DNA of 64,000 nt from Terebella lapidaria. Lineage: Eukaryota > Annelida > Polychaeta > Terebellida > Terebellidae. Below, piece by piece: positions 23,917 through 35,936 of this stretch. The notes under the pieces are model-generated. The model was not told the origin of the DNA, did not search any database, and saw nothing but the letters and a program-made list of their open reading frames with translations. Where the stretch lies: assembly GCA_949152475.1 (NCBI GenBank), contig OX424568.1:27751667-27815666 (forward strand), in the 5' to 3' direction. Within the stretch, counting starts at the first letter, position 1. Every line of letters starts with the position of its first letter. The position numbers and the translations under genes were made by a program.

Positions 23917-25016
23917 CCACATCAGTGTTGTACCTGTTACTTGTGCTTTCACATGATTGGCACCTACATATTTTTGTACATGTATCAATTATATTTGTCA
24001 AATGTTTTGTGAATAACAAGCCATGTCATGTGCAGCTAATGTGTATTTGTTTTTTTCGCGTTATGATTCCAATTAACTACCATGCTACTAAGGCCAAGCA
24101 ACATATTCCTAAGTGTCCAGACTTTCTTTCCCTAAAAAATATACTGTATTTGAGGTACTGGTAGGTCAGTGCTGCACACTATGTGAATATTTTGCTTGGA
24201 TTTAGTTATGCAATGGGCATTGTTTGATATACATTTAATTGACACAGGAAAAATGATAACACAATATGACTAGCTGTAATTGTATTGCTTCAACATCAAC
24301 ACATTAAATGTAAACAATTTGCACATTTCCACTTCACATACACTGATAACTGAATAGAGAACAATTTGCATTACATAGTCAAACTTGTAAGGGAACAACT
24401 TATTAGCATAATCAGGCATTCAAGGAACATGCAACACGGAATAAATACTAAGGTAGTGCATACAACACAACACATTTGGACATTTCATTCATTTAACCAC
24501 TCATGTTTACCGGTATACTTAAATTATTAGTGTAAATTGATCAGATATTCAAGGAATATTTCCACTAGATATGTACAATGGTATTGCCTAACAAGCATGA
24601 ATAAACATTTGAATCAGTTAACAACACATTGATAACTTATTAGCATATTAATCAAGCATTCAAAGAATATTTCCAATAAATACTGGTATACACAAAAAAT
24701 AACATTAATTACACATCAGCGTCATTTAGCCTAACAAGTTGAAAACCAGTAATGTGCATATCAGTTAGGCATTCAAGGAACTCTTCCAATACATATACAA
24801 TGGTGTCGATTAATACAAGTAAAACATTTACACAAATAAGGACTATCCATTTGAATACATTCCAGTAACAGATTCAAGATTAAGTACACTTAACTCTGTA
24901 CAATCACACACTTGCAGAGCAATGGCCAATTCTGATTTACTAAAACTTTACAGTATGTACAAGAGTTCTTGCCCATATCAGTTTGGATGATAGAAAAACC
25001 ATCATTTGAGCACTGT
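23917..25016. other. Intergenic AT-rich spacer between convergent transposon genes
   Basis: This spacer separates the 3' ends of the THAP-DDE and YqaJ genes. It contains loosely repeated stretches of about 110-130 bp built around ATTAGCATAATCAGGCATTCAAGGAA (24410, 24650, 24765), with the word CATTCAAGGAA or CATTCAAAGAA recurring. It has no gene. Poly(A) signals for both genes may lie here, but none is certain. Confidence 0.5.
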
Positions 25017-28000
25017 TCATGACTTGTAGAAATGTTGTTTGAGGAATTCAGGTTTGAAATAATGCAAGAAAAAGTCCTCAAGCTTGGCAACCATGTCGTC
25101 CGCAAACTTCTTGTCAAAAGGCACTTTGACCAGCACTGTATCTGGAACAAGCGTGTAAACCACAAAGTGACAAACACTTCGTCCAGTTATGTACATCTGT
25201 CCTTGGACTTGGGCAAAGTAGTCATGTCGTGGATCTAACTGGTAGCCACCACTGGAGGGCCTCAGGTATGGTACAGAAACGGAGGAGATGACTCTTTGTC
25301 GTGCAGTGTATGGACATTTTACCTCAACAACAGTATCTTGTCCAACCAGACCGTCAGGTGTTGTGGCAAGATAGGGCCGGTCAAAACAGACAACGATGCC
25401 ACTAGGGACAACCTGAGCCTTACACATGTTCTCGTAGCTCCTGATGGCGACTGGTTCATACTGGTGTCCATGTGCTGTGTACTTGCTGGAGAAGTCGTTC
25501 CCTGTGACAAGCTGTTTGGCAAGGTTTTTCTTGGCATCAGACGACACGGTACCGAGGATCCTCCCGAACATTGATGATGGCAGCCTCTTCAATCGCTCTG
25601 CCTTCCAGGTTGCATCATGACTGGCTGTGCGATGCGCGATGTTGAAGATTTCATCTGGATTGATGGAAGTGATGAAGAGACGATCCAAAAAGTCATCAGC
25701 TGGAGTTTTCACACCGTAGTCATGGTCATTTTGGAAACCATACATGTCAGCTTGTGATACTGTCTGCAGCAAGGCATGTCGGCTTCCTGTGTTCACACAG
25801 AAGTTGACTGTACAGTTTTTCAGGAAGTCAGCATACCCGGCATTGGCGCGGTAACACTTGGGCCGAGGATCGAATACAGCTGTCACAGGTTTCTTCTTGA
25901 TAGGGATGTCAGCAGCTTCCACAGGGGCTCCATAGTGCAGTTTCTTTGGGCGATGGAAGGACTGCAACTTATCCGTACAGGAAAGCTCCAGCTTGGGCTC
26001 CTTGCCTTCACTGACGCTGATCAGAGCAAGCATCAGTGCCTGGGCATGCTTACAGCAGGCGGATGGCCCCATGCCCGCAGCACACTCACACTGTGTTTCA
26101 GCGACCTCCTTGTCCTGAAGCTTCAGATGAACCACATACGTGACAGTTTTCTTCATCTCAGCGCGACACTGACCCATGTAGAATGTGCTGTCATCCTCCT
26201 GAGCCCATCGAACATATCTCAAAAATCTGCAAAATCAATAAAAGATATATGTCAAACAAAACATGGTTATAGACACACAGTCTATCATACTGTTAACAAA
26301 CCATAGCACTAAGGGTGGTGTAGCTTACCGGCAAACATGCTACATGTATTGAACTATAATACTGAAAGTGGTCGAAGGTCAAGTCAAGGTCACCAACAGT
26401 TCCACCATATATGGTTCCCTATATGCCAGTAAAACAACCATAACATATGTGTCGCACCATCCCAGGGCGAAGGACCTGCGATCCAGGGACGAGCCCCGAG
26501 TCAATGACGGTCCCCCTCCCAGCGCAGGAGAGACAAATGATGACGTCAGACCATTGTTACAGTATCGTGGAACGAGAGGATTAGAGAGCGTTGCTAAGCA
26601 GCGCACATGCTTCGAACACAAAGCGGCCAAAACAATAATAGTGTTTATAACAAATCTCCTGCCGCGATCTTTGGGCAAAATTGCCACATTATGTCATCAT
26701 TTTGTCTGCAGTGTCCAAATTTTACATTTCAGGTCAGATGTCACCTTTTCATTGACTACTCGAGTCGTCTGAGGTCAACCGTCATAGTGACACTAAAAGA
26801 TGCACTATGACTTCCTATATGTTCATAATGCAACCCTAAGCTCTATGTGCGAGTGTTTTAGCCAAAGAGGCTCAGGATCATCCAAGGTCAACGTCAAGGT
26901 CACCAAAGGTGCACCATGACTTTTCTATATGCTTACAATAAAAACCTAAATTCTATGTACAAGCATTTTCACTTCGTAGGTAATTGCATATAGGGCCTTT
27001 TTGTCCATTTTGGGCACACGTGTTGGACCTTTTGGGTGATTAAAGGCACTCAATTTTTATACTCAATGTCAAGGGCTTCCACTGGCATGCTTTAAAACAA
27101 AAAATTTCAGAAGTGATCAGATAGTTATCGACAAAATGGCCAAAAAATGAATTTTGGGATTTTGAGCCTAGATTCCAAGTATTTCGAGTGATTCAAGGCA
27201 ATCCATCTTGATACACAATGTCAATTGTCAAGGACCCTAATTAGCATTGTCCATGTTGTCAAGGATCCTAACAAAAATCTCAGAACCGATTTGAAACAAA
27301 AATCTCAAAACCGATTGTACAGAAAATAGCAGAAAACTTAATTTTGGGCCATTTTATCCTATATTTTGGGCCTTTCGAGTGTTCGTTTCAAAACAATAAT
27401 CTCAAAACTTATCAGTTTTTGAAAAAATTAGCCCAAAGGCTAAGACAGGTTACCGGACAATTTTGGTTTGGCCATGGCAGCATTGGCAGGTAACAGACCT
27501 TGAGATTTACCAATCAAGGTTCGCAGTGTGAACAAATGACCTTGAGATTTACCAATCAAGGTCATCTGTGTGAACTTCGGTGTCACCATTACATGTATGT
27601 GTGCGGCATTTGATATTCTATATGTTCATAATACAAAGATATATCTGGCTGGAATCGTTCAGGCCGCTCAGGTCAATTTACACATTACGAGTCAGACATT
27701 TGGCACTCAAGGTCATCTGACGTCAAGATCAAGGTCATCGTTAGTTGTGCCATATATGTCTTGCTATATGTTCATAATGCAAACATGAGTTCTATATGCA
27801 AGCATTTCATCTATAGAGGCAAATCTGGGCATTTTTCTACCCCAAAATGGCTGTTCCGACCATTCAAGGTCATCGAAGGTCAAATTCATGGTCACCACAC
27901 AAATTGCCATACATGACTTCCCATTTGAAAGTACCAATTTCTAAGCTGTATCTTCAAGTGTTCTATGAGAACAGTCCTGACAGCTCCCATTATGAAGGAA

Positions 28001-31000
28001 AAAAGTGCCGAAAAATTTCTAAGTCCAAAAGTTTTTTTCAAAGGGTGAAAAAATTTTTTTGCCTAGAAATGGCCCAAAATGGATAATAATGCGATTTGGG
28101 GCGAAAATTTTTTTTTTCGCCGACTCGTCAAAAATTCAAAATGGCCGCCACACGGAGATCGGCGATTCAAGGGCAACAAAAATTATACACATCATAAAGG
28201 TACATAAGGGGAATCTTTTGAAACAAAAATCTCAAAACTGATCAGACAGTTTTCGAGATAAGACAGACAAGGTGCAAATTTGGGCATCAAAAAACTAAAA
28301 AATACCTCCCTCTCGAAATATTTTTAAGCATTTTTGTGCAAAATTTCAGGAAGATTCGATCATAAGCTTTAAAGATATGAATGTTGACGGACGACGACGA
28401 CGGACGCAACGCCACGGCAATAGGTTATCGGACCAAAGGTCCGGTAACCTAAAAATGGAGAACAAAGTGCAAAATTGGACATTTTGGGGGGAAAATGGCC
28501 ATCAAATTGGCAAAAATGTTTAAATAAAAAACCGAAAAATGTCGCAGGGTATTAACCCGAGAAATTATTTGGTATATTTCCAGAAAAATACATCAAGGCA
28601 AAAAATGTATTTGCCGTATGGACGATGGAGGGACAAACGGCTAGACACCAAATGAAAAACCACAACAATAGCTAAAAGGTGCATTACATTCATCAGCATT
28701 ATATCTATTACCAGAAAAAAGTACTTTCATTGACTTTTAATGATTTCACAAATCAAATATCAAGAGCTCCAATTGGCTACTTGTCCTTGAACAGCAAATG
28801 TATAGTGAACATGTTATTATATGATGACTCGTCACAATGAAAGGCTTACTGGGAACACACATAAACATCACCACAGTGATTTAACATGCTGAGTAATCAA
28901 CATGGTGGGAAAACATTATCACATGTGTGATCATGGAGCCATGCTTTATATCGACTGCACCTGGACTTCAAACAGTTTTTGTTACAAGCAAAATTTGAGC
29001 AAATTATTAACAACATTCACCTTTCATCATACAATCTAGTCCCTGATGAAAGAGTATCAGCATTGTCATTGGACTTCAGGAATGACTCGACCATGTCTCG
29101 CGTAACTTTTGTGTCGCCCGTCGCATTTGCCATGGTTGAAAGGTCCCTATAGGTTGTTAGAGGAGGAAGCACCATCTCAAAGTCACGGGTGTCCGGATTG
29201 AGGTCTCTCCCGAAGTTCCTGTTCCTCTCGTAGGCCAGGAGTCTGAAAGACAAAAAATGTAAATAAGGTATTTTCATATTTTCAGTAATCATTGGCTATG
29301 TATACCTGTTAGTCAGGAATTTATTTAAACAACATCAACAGTATTCACCACAACAATACAAAACTTCCATTGCAGTAAGATCAACATATACAATTTAAAG
29401 AGTAATTGCATCTGTTAATTACATCTTTGATGTGGAAGTTGAACTGTGGTGAACATTGCGTGCTTTCATAAACAGTCAGTTGGAGGGACTGTAGTACAAA
29501 GTATGTACGAGCCATCCGTCCTAAATTCGCCGCATCCCAAAATTCGCCAACTCGATATCATATTATCAGAACTTAGAAACGTGTTTTGTGATAATTAAAT
29601 TACTGGAACAAAGATTGGGTATCAAAGTCTCGATTGACGATCTAATTTGTTAGTTTAATCCACGTTGGCGAATTTGGGAATGCGGTGATTTTAGGACGGA
29701 TGGCTCGTAGTTCAATCACGCTTCTGCTTCATGTATAACGAACTCATAAAACCACCGTCCTCCTCCGCAAAACCACCCGCGGAGGAGTGATCACGTTCTT
29801 GCGGAGGTTCGACCACGTGCATGCGGAGGATCGGCCACGTGCTTGCGGAAGACCAGGCATGCACATGCGCAGAACAGCTTCCGGTGGAGAGCCCAATATA
29901 AGGAGGCAGCCACAGCTCTCTGGGAGTCAGTCGGGGCAAGGTACCAGAGGAGACACATCACCCTGAGACGGTTCTGTCCTTTGGACAGGCGAGGGAGAGG
30001 ACTTAGCAGTTTGCCGTACCTCCGCACATATTGACCTCCGCAGTGCGGAGCCCCTGGACTCCATGTAAGGGAAATTTCAACGGGAAGGGTGTGGGTCCCA
30101 GATGAAGACAATCGTATGAATCCGGTCCAACGGCCCTTCAATTTATGAACCCCGGCCCTCTTCACTTGCAGCTGACGGCAAGGCGGCGATCTCTTCTTGC
30201 ACACTGGTGCAAGCGTGAGGGAAGTCTCTGGTAGACCTCCGCAACCCGCGGACCTGTGAGGGACGTTCCCCGATGTGCGGAGACACTCCGTCTCCGCATT
30301 AGACGAACCTCCGCACCCGCGGACTTGTGAAGGACGTCTCTGACGAAACTCCGCACCCGCGGAGTGGCGAGGGAAGTTTCCTGACGTGCGGAGACACCCA
30401 GTCTCCGCAGGTGACGACCCTCCGCACCCGCGGACGAGGGAGGTGTAGCAGACGTACGGAGGACCCTCCGCAAGGGCGAGGAGACTCTGCGGAGCCTCGG
30501 GACCTCCGCAGCGCGGAAGACCTCCGCAGAGAGAGGACCTCCGCAGCGCGGAAGACCTCCGCAGAGCCACAGTACCTCCGCAGAAGTGAGGACCTCCGCA
30601 CCGACAACACCTCCGCGGACGACGTCGAGACGACCTCCGCAAGTATCTACCTCCGGAGACGGAAGAATTGCGGAGCCAGGGAACCTTCACCTCCGCATGG
30701 ACTTCGCGCATGACGAGACTGACGCTAGTTCTGATGCCTAAAGTTAAAGCAGGGTCTTAGTCTAAACCTGGACCCGGTGTAACCTTTTATTATTGTAAAG
30801 CCCGGTGACTTAGTCTAAACCTGGTCACTGTGTAATTTGGGGAAACATTTCATATATTTTGTGAGTGAGTAACTTGTCGAATTTGGTAATAAAACCCGTG
30901 TCTTTGAATTAATATGTCTTCAGCACTTTTCTCTAACCAGAGAAATACTATGGAATTGCGGACGTCTCACTATTAATTGTCTATAGCGTTCGGACACAGA

Positions 31001-31576
31001 GACGAGAGGTACTACAAAAAGACTATACGAAAAATAAACACAACGAGAAACAACCACGGCACCAAATAACCATCAATCGTAAAATCGCTACAGATGTATT
31101 CCACAAGTCATATTACTTTGTAAGAAAGGTTTCTACTCACCGTTGTGTCTTTCAGTACTGAGTGACACTGAAAGTCAATTACTGTGTCCAACATCAAGAC
31201 AGATCCACTGAAATCTCATAACAAACAAAAGCCTTGATTACATAACCAACAAAACTTAACAACAATCAGAAGTGTTTGATCACTTAATTAGGCCTATATG
31301 GGTTATGGCGGCCGCTACTTTAAGTAGATGTAACAAATGGTTAATACTATAGTTAATAAGTGGCAGCCGCCAGATGAATATATTTCCAAATGTGGCACTA
31401 ACGGGTTTCCGTAAGCACCGGTGTGCAGGTGATAACTCACGCCAAACCATCAAAACATCCCTATTATCGCCCAGACTCACCGTTCAACAAGTTCACGATG
31501 CTCCTCTTTTCTTACATTCTTCCTTCAACTCTACAAGGGTAAGATGTGCAAATTTCGAAGAAATAGACTCCGACAT
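25017..31576 (-). CDS. SAP-SWIM-YqaJ nuclease gene of the ISL2EU element (three exons seen, 5' part damaged)
   Basis: Exon 25017-26226 follows a TTTTGCAG acceptor. It encodes a SWIM zinc finger (CECAAGMGPSACCKH) and then a YqaJ-type PD-(D/E)XK nuclease with GHQYEPVAIRSYE, TPDGLVG, VVEVKCPY and FAQVQGQMYI. Exon 29021-29242 (GT donor, CTTTCAG acceptor) encodes RNRNFGRDLNPDTRDFEMVL. The two join in phase to read LYDER-FLRYVRWAQED, strong support for this splice. A probable first exon, 31481-31576, starts MSESISSKFAHLTLVELKEE and is a SAP-like DNA-binding helix pair ending at a GTGAGT donor; a small frame break lies just before that donor. The intron 26227-29020 is swollen by nested repeats. YqaJ proteins are exonucleases of the phage-recombination class. 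Their role in these transposons is not settled, probably processing of transposon ends. Confidence 0.8.
26300..27428 (-). repeat. Older, degraded relative of the TAGG...CTA element
   Basis: This sequence has the family's style (CAAGGTCACC, CTATATG(T/C)TTATAAT, repeated AAATCTCA(A)AAC...) in the same orientation as the element at 27429-28451, which is inserted into it. It resumes at about 28452 with AAAATGGAGAACAAAGTGC. Ends are not recognisable. An LTR-like fragment (26448-26688) is also nested in it. Confidence 0.5.
26448..26688. mobile_element. LTR-like fossil, short copy
   Basis: About 240 bp start TGTG(T)CGCACCATCCCAGG and end GGGCAAAATTGCCACA, giving TG...CA ends. Imperfect ATATG/TTATG flanks are compatible with a 5 bp duplication. 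A related, longer sequence is at 60456-60836. No internal coding region is attached. It is a broken fossil; the family is unassigned. Confidence 0.4.
27429..28451 (-). mobile_element. TAGG...CTA hairpin-ended element, copy 3 (reverse)
   Basis: In this orientation it begins with the hairpin TTAGCCC-AAAG-GGCTAA and CAGGTTACCGGACA, and ends with GGTTATCGGACC-AAA-GGTCCGGTAACCTA. AAAAT flanks both sides, giving a 5 bp duplication consistent with copy 2. It is shorter than copy 2, holding a single ~450 bp module. It lies in the intron of the YqaJ gene and is inserted in an older relative. No transposase. Confidence 0.8.
28452..29020. other. Intron sequence of the YqaJ gene
   Basis: This covers the resumed part of the older repeat and then plain AT-rich intron up to the donor of the exon ending at 29021. 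No gene or structured repeat is apparent. Confidence 0.5.
29508..29707. mobile_element. Palindromic ~200 bp MITE with TA target duplication
   Basis: The left end CGAGCCATCCGTCCTAAATT and the right end (reverse complement CGAGCCATCCGTCCTAAAAT) form inverted repeats of about 45 bp that continue through (A)ATTCGCC. TA is on both sides (29506-29507 and 29708-29709). The interior is too short to code. Confidence 0.8.
29712..30960. repeat. GC-rich CCTCCGCA degenerate array with promoter- and poly(A)-like parts
   Basis: The word CCTCCGCA, its reverse complement, or close variants recur more than twenty times in about 1 kb, often with CCGCGG palindromes at their centres. GC content is far above its surroundings. 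A TATA-like AATATAAGG is at about 29898 and an AATAAA at about 30890. This order could reflect a retroelement LTR, but I cannot find convincing TG..CA ends or a target duplication, so it stays unassigned. The 306-residue minus-strand open frame (29791-30711) is Arg/Ser/Gly-rich and is an artefact of the repeat. Confidence 0.55.
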
Positions 31577-32696
31577 CGTGAGAAAAACAGAACACAGATG
31601 ACGCTAATTTTCTCGGTGAATATAGCGCAGGGCTGACAAAAACGTTTTGCCCGCTACGGTGGTGGCGCCGCCTATCGAATGTAACTCGGTGGTGTCTCAT
31701 TGAACTCTTGTAAACCGTTCTGTTTTATAAATACTATAAATACCTGACATATTTCATTATATCGTATATAGATTGAAAATAAGATAAGGATATAATTTAA
31801 TACGCAGGGGGAATAATAGCAGCAACAGTAGATGCATAAAAATTTCTTGACATCAAAGTGAAATATAATTCCACTGAGATTAGATCAAGTATGGATGAGC
31901 AGCACGCAGTGCAATCCTCACGACTCACCGTCTGTTTTGACAGCAAAACACATCTTTCATGGTTGATTTGGAAAACCCCAAATCACTTTCTTTCCCTTTG
32001 CCCAAACATCCCGCAAAAGCCGCCTAAAGCAATACGACATTCCGTCCTGGGTGGTTGATTCGACAGGGGATGCCATTTGCTTCTTTTTCTGTATGGAGTT
32101 CGTTGTCACTTCCATTAATCTAGATAAGGCGGGTGGCTTCATATAAGCTTCAGTTGGCTGGAAGATAGCAATACCACTGTCGCTGTTACATGGCTGCCAT
32201 GGAATTGGCCTAAACCACGGCGACGCTGGATTTATTGTCAGCCATTTTAGCGGCCATTATTGGGACATATACAACTCTGTTAACGGAGACGGATACATGT
32301 AATTCCCGTTTTCCGGTCCGTCACTGGGATCTATCACATCACAGAGTGGAATATTAAACTGTCTTGAAATGGTGGGAATGCGAGATGTCACATTCATTGT
32401 GTGTGATATCTAAAAAATGTTCAGTTTTTCTGTTTCAACATGTACAAGATTTATTATTAGATTGATCTCTCTATGTATATTTAAATTTGACCATCAATTT
32501 ATCATGTCGCTAGGATGCGGCTTTACCTTGAAATTATCATGTTGCTTCAAATTGAAGTGTGGAAATTGAAGTGTTTCATTACCATTATTCATCACAATCC
32601 CACAAGCACCAAATATAAATATACACTATATTATGATGCGTGTACTATGTCATGTTGTATACTGTATGTGTCTCTTTCTGTTCCAGCCGACAACGA

Positions 32697-32824
32697 ACCC
32701 ATGTTTGTGGTGATGTTCATACATTGCGAGTCATATGAATTCGAAACCGGAAACGCCTAAGACGGAAGTGTCAATAATGGGAAAGTCATCGTTATCACGG
32801 TCAATTATATACTGGGCGTCTTAG
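32697..32824 (+). pseudogene. Neuroligin exon b, copy B
   Basis: The exon follows TTCCAG. It reads MFVVMFIHCESYEFETGNA, then a stop, then [14 protein letters not shown] before GTAATC. It is 22 bp shorter than the 150 bp intact exon at 36785-36934. Confidence 0.75.
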
Positions 32825-32999
32825 GTAATCCCGTGAATGTCAAACTATTTATTGAAATCATTTAAATTATCACTCCTAGAAGAAAAAAATACAACAGTTT
32901 TAAACATGCAAACACACCAGACAATGACTCGTGAATAGTGCTCGTGTATACAAACGTCTTTTACAACATTATCCTCCCATTTCCTTGAGGTTTCTCCAG

Positions 33000-33175
33000 T
33001 ATGGACGACCGTTATATGCCTCCGGCAACTACACTCTTTTAGACCTAGTGGCTGCCCTGCGCTGGGTCAAGGAAAACATCCCGGCATTTGGGGGTAACCC
33101 GCAGGAAGTTACCCTGCTGGGGCGGGTATGGAGGCGCCATGGTCAACCTACTGATGGTGTCACCTGTTACCCAGG
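33000..33175 (+). pseudogene. Neuroligin exon c, copy B
   Basis: The frame [20 protein letters not shown], then [14 protein letters not shown], is clear. A 2 bp deletion in the G-rich run that should encode GQGYGG shifts the frame, so the conserved nucleophile-elbow region is lost. Confidence 0.75.
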
Positions 33176-34169
33176 GTAGGGGTTAAACACTAAACACTAC
33201 TAACATAACATGTGTGAGATTGAAATTCTACCACCACTGTAAATAAACCTTGATGCTCCGAGCTGATCTGCTATGAACGTATGATGCATGGCCAAACATG
33301 ATATAGGCGTGTACACGTATGTACTCGTGTCACAATGAATCACCGGATGTCGCAACCATCAGGACTGATATCAACAATTTCAGGCACTTAGACATGATTC
33401 ATGTTGCTGATATTTTATCAGATAGTGTGTGCTCAGGCGTTCCATTCAATTTTCAGATCCATCACGTTCAATTGGTTTCCTGTGGTGCCGCCCAGCAATT
33501 TTGTTCCCATCGCTTTACAATTGACAAAAGTGGCGATGCTATGATGACAGTTCGTTAAACCATCGTTACTTCCTTAATAGCTGATTCCGTTCTCTCCTTG
33601 GAGCGGTCAAGTTGATACACACCCGAAATAAAATAATCACACAGGACAATTCCCCTGGAAATCACTTTGTTGTCAAATTTGATAAAGTATCCCTCAAGAG
33701 ACTGCTTCGTCTTGTGCGAAGAATCTGAAATAGGGAGTAAAGCGGGCAGAAAGGATGGAGTTGCTAAGTGAAGTAAAAAGATGGATATTTTGACTGCGCC
33801 AGTGGTCGACACGTTAGCCCCAGACTAAGGCACCATCTGTATTCTTAGTCACAGAGCGATTGCTTTGGTGCATGAGGCTCTCAAAGGAGCACCTCGTAGC
33901 CAGTGTAGTCAAGAGCTGGTCTGATCAGGCGGAAACCTTGCTTTCGGAGACAATATCTACAATGTCAAAGAGACGTTTACGGACATCAAGAAATGTTTCG
34001 GTGTATTCATTCCAGTACTAATGAGAGACAGAAATATCTATCCATCTACACACTACATCTCCACACGTACATATACATGTGATATCATGGAATAATATAT
34101 GTGATAAATTGGGTAGACTGAGATGGTTCCTTTAAGTTACAAAGTATTGAAATTTCATTTAATCTCCAG

Positions 34170-34309
34170 GTTCTACCTTGTTCAAGCGAGCGATAATGAG
34201 ACGGGCTCTGCCTTTAGTACGTGGGCGATCAGTAGGAACCCGCTAAGCTATATTTCGCGAACTTGCCGAGAAAGTCAACTGCTCAAATCTCTGGGGTCAA
34301 AACAGGGAG
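34170..34309 (+). pseudogene. Neuroligin exon d, copy B
   Basis: The exon starts after CTCCAG with STLFKRAI. One base fewer than copies A and C shifts the frame. In another frame, AFSTWAISRNPLSY remains readable. Confidence 0.7.
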
Positions 34310-35936
34310 ATATCATCTTTCATATCACTCTACACTACCAAGGAAAAAATGCTGACTGAAACTGTTCTAACTTATTGGACCAATTTCATCAAAACCGGGT
34401 GAGCATTGTGAATATATATCAAACATATATCAATCAACGGACATGTATGTAAAATCAAAATATATGATCAATATACAACATCAACACATCTGATTCTGAG
34501 TCAAGGTCAGTAGAAGAAACACATAATATCAGTGAGAATAACACATAATATCAGCATCAAGGTTGACCAAAGTGTTGTGAAAAACGAGCCGCCAATATAT
34601 CCGAACACAAACTCCTTTGTCTGGAGAGGTTTCTCCCGGTGTCACGTGACGGCTAGCCCCACTGCCCAGAGGGTTGCTCAGTTCTCGCTTGTAGTTTTGT
34701 TTTATTGCACACAAACATTGACCCTAATGTGATTTTTTTTCGACTTCCTCCACATGAAATCTGTGCTGATAATGACTGTAATCAGAAAATGAAGTAAACA
34801 AGAATGTTCTCTATTCGTTTGAGAGCATACAATTTACTGACACTTATGTCAGAAACGGATACAATTACTACCGGTATGTACGATATGATCTCAGGTTCGA
34901 ATTAAAATGGGAAAGGCATCAGGTACATGTATGGATCCGCATAACCTAGATGTATTCCATGCACCCATCATGATCAAATGTACTGGTGTCGGTAGCAATT
35001 TACATCAACCAGAACTCAAAGATTCCGACCTTGGCATTCTCTTGACCCCGACATCAAATGTGGAAAGGTGACTTTGTCAGTACTGGCCAACCGATTCATT
35101 CTTAGATAGTGCATAACAATTTGCAGCTAGAAGTATCTTCAAGGAAATCAAGCATGATGGCAGATTATTCTCACTCTTGCACAGCACACAGGAATGGCGT
35201 GTGAGAGTGCGTGCGCACTGAGCTCTCACAATGGATGACTGCGGTAATAATGTGCCATAATAAGGGGATAATTCGTGAGGGGAATCTGAGGAAATCTAAT
35301 CACACAAAAAGCAAGTTTATTTGCCTATTAGGAGGAATGCTGTCAACTGGACATGATTGTCCTTCACAATAGGATACAATAAATCCAGGTAAGCTGCTTA
35401 GACTCATCTCTATAACAATTCGTCGCTGCTAAAGTATGTTCACAAAAGCCACCATTAAAATGATATTAGCAGGAAAACTATTTTTTCCAAATCAATTACA
35501 TATATGCATGTGGTCTCAGAAAAATAGGTTACAAAACAAACTATACTTGATCAGATGGATAAATCAAGCATGAAAACTTACAAAAAAGTAATTAGATCGA
35601 GAAAAAGATGGATATGCATGCAGAATAATAGCAGCAACAGTAGATGCATAAATGTTTTATATCCTGACATGAAAGTGAAATACATTTTCAGTGAGAATAG
35701 ATCAAGTATGGATGAGCAGCACGAAGTGCAATCCTCACGACCCACTGGCTGTTACGACAACAAAACACATCTTTCATGGTCGATTTGGCAAACCCCAAAT
35801 AACTTTCTTTCCCTTTGCCCAAACATCCCGCAGAAGCTGCCTAAAGCTATACAACATTCCATCCTGAGGTGGTTGATTCGACAGGGGATGCCATTTGCTT
35901 CTTTTTCTGTACAGAGTTCGTTGTCATGTCCATTAA

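Larger units (their letters stand above)
22571..31698. mobile_element. ISL2EU/IS4EU-type DNA transposon carrying THAP-DDE and SAP-SWIM-YqaJ genes
   Basis: The element is 9128 bp, flanked by AT on each side (22569-22570 and 31699-31700). The undisturbed neuroligin block at about 4230 supplies the empty site. Its ends are imperfect inverted repeats of about 60 bp: left starts GAGAATATCACG, right (reverse complement) starts GAGACACCACCG. Both then share a GCGCCAC(T/C)AC(T/C)GTA core. Two genes face each other: a THAP/DDE_Tnp_4-like transposase remnant on + (22715-23916) and a SAP-SWIM-YqaJ gene on - (25017-31576). An AT duplication, a THAP transposase and a YqaJ exonuclease together are hallmarks of ISL2EU elements as I know them. 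Nested repeats inflate the size. Both genes are damaged, so the copy looks inactive. Confidence 0.85.
31701..34925 (+). pseudogene. Neuroligin-like exon block, copy B (broken)
   Basis: This continues 22106-22570 after the ISL2EU insertion. It holds exon b (32697-32824, 22 bp shorter than the intact form, with an in-frame TAA), exon c (about 33000-33175, frame broken after VTLLG by a 2 bp loss relative to copy A) and exon d (34170-34309, WAISRNPL region present but one base lost upstream). Exons e and f are missing; the block joins copy C at about 34925. The segment at 31860-32140 is shared with 4320-4600 and 35690-35935, but I do not recognise it as coding. Confidence 0.75.

Noticed and set aside
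25776-26306. 176-residue plus-strand frame
   Set aside because: Antisense of the YqaJ exon, which has clear SWIM and nuclease motifs and splice support.
29791-30711. 306-residue open frame on the minus strand
   Set aside because: Its Arg/Ser/Gly-rich, repetitive text comes directly from the CCTCCGCA array. Other frames there are open too, and no domain is visible.
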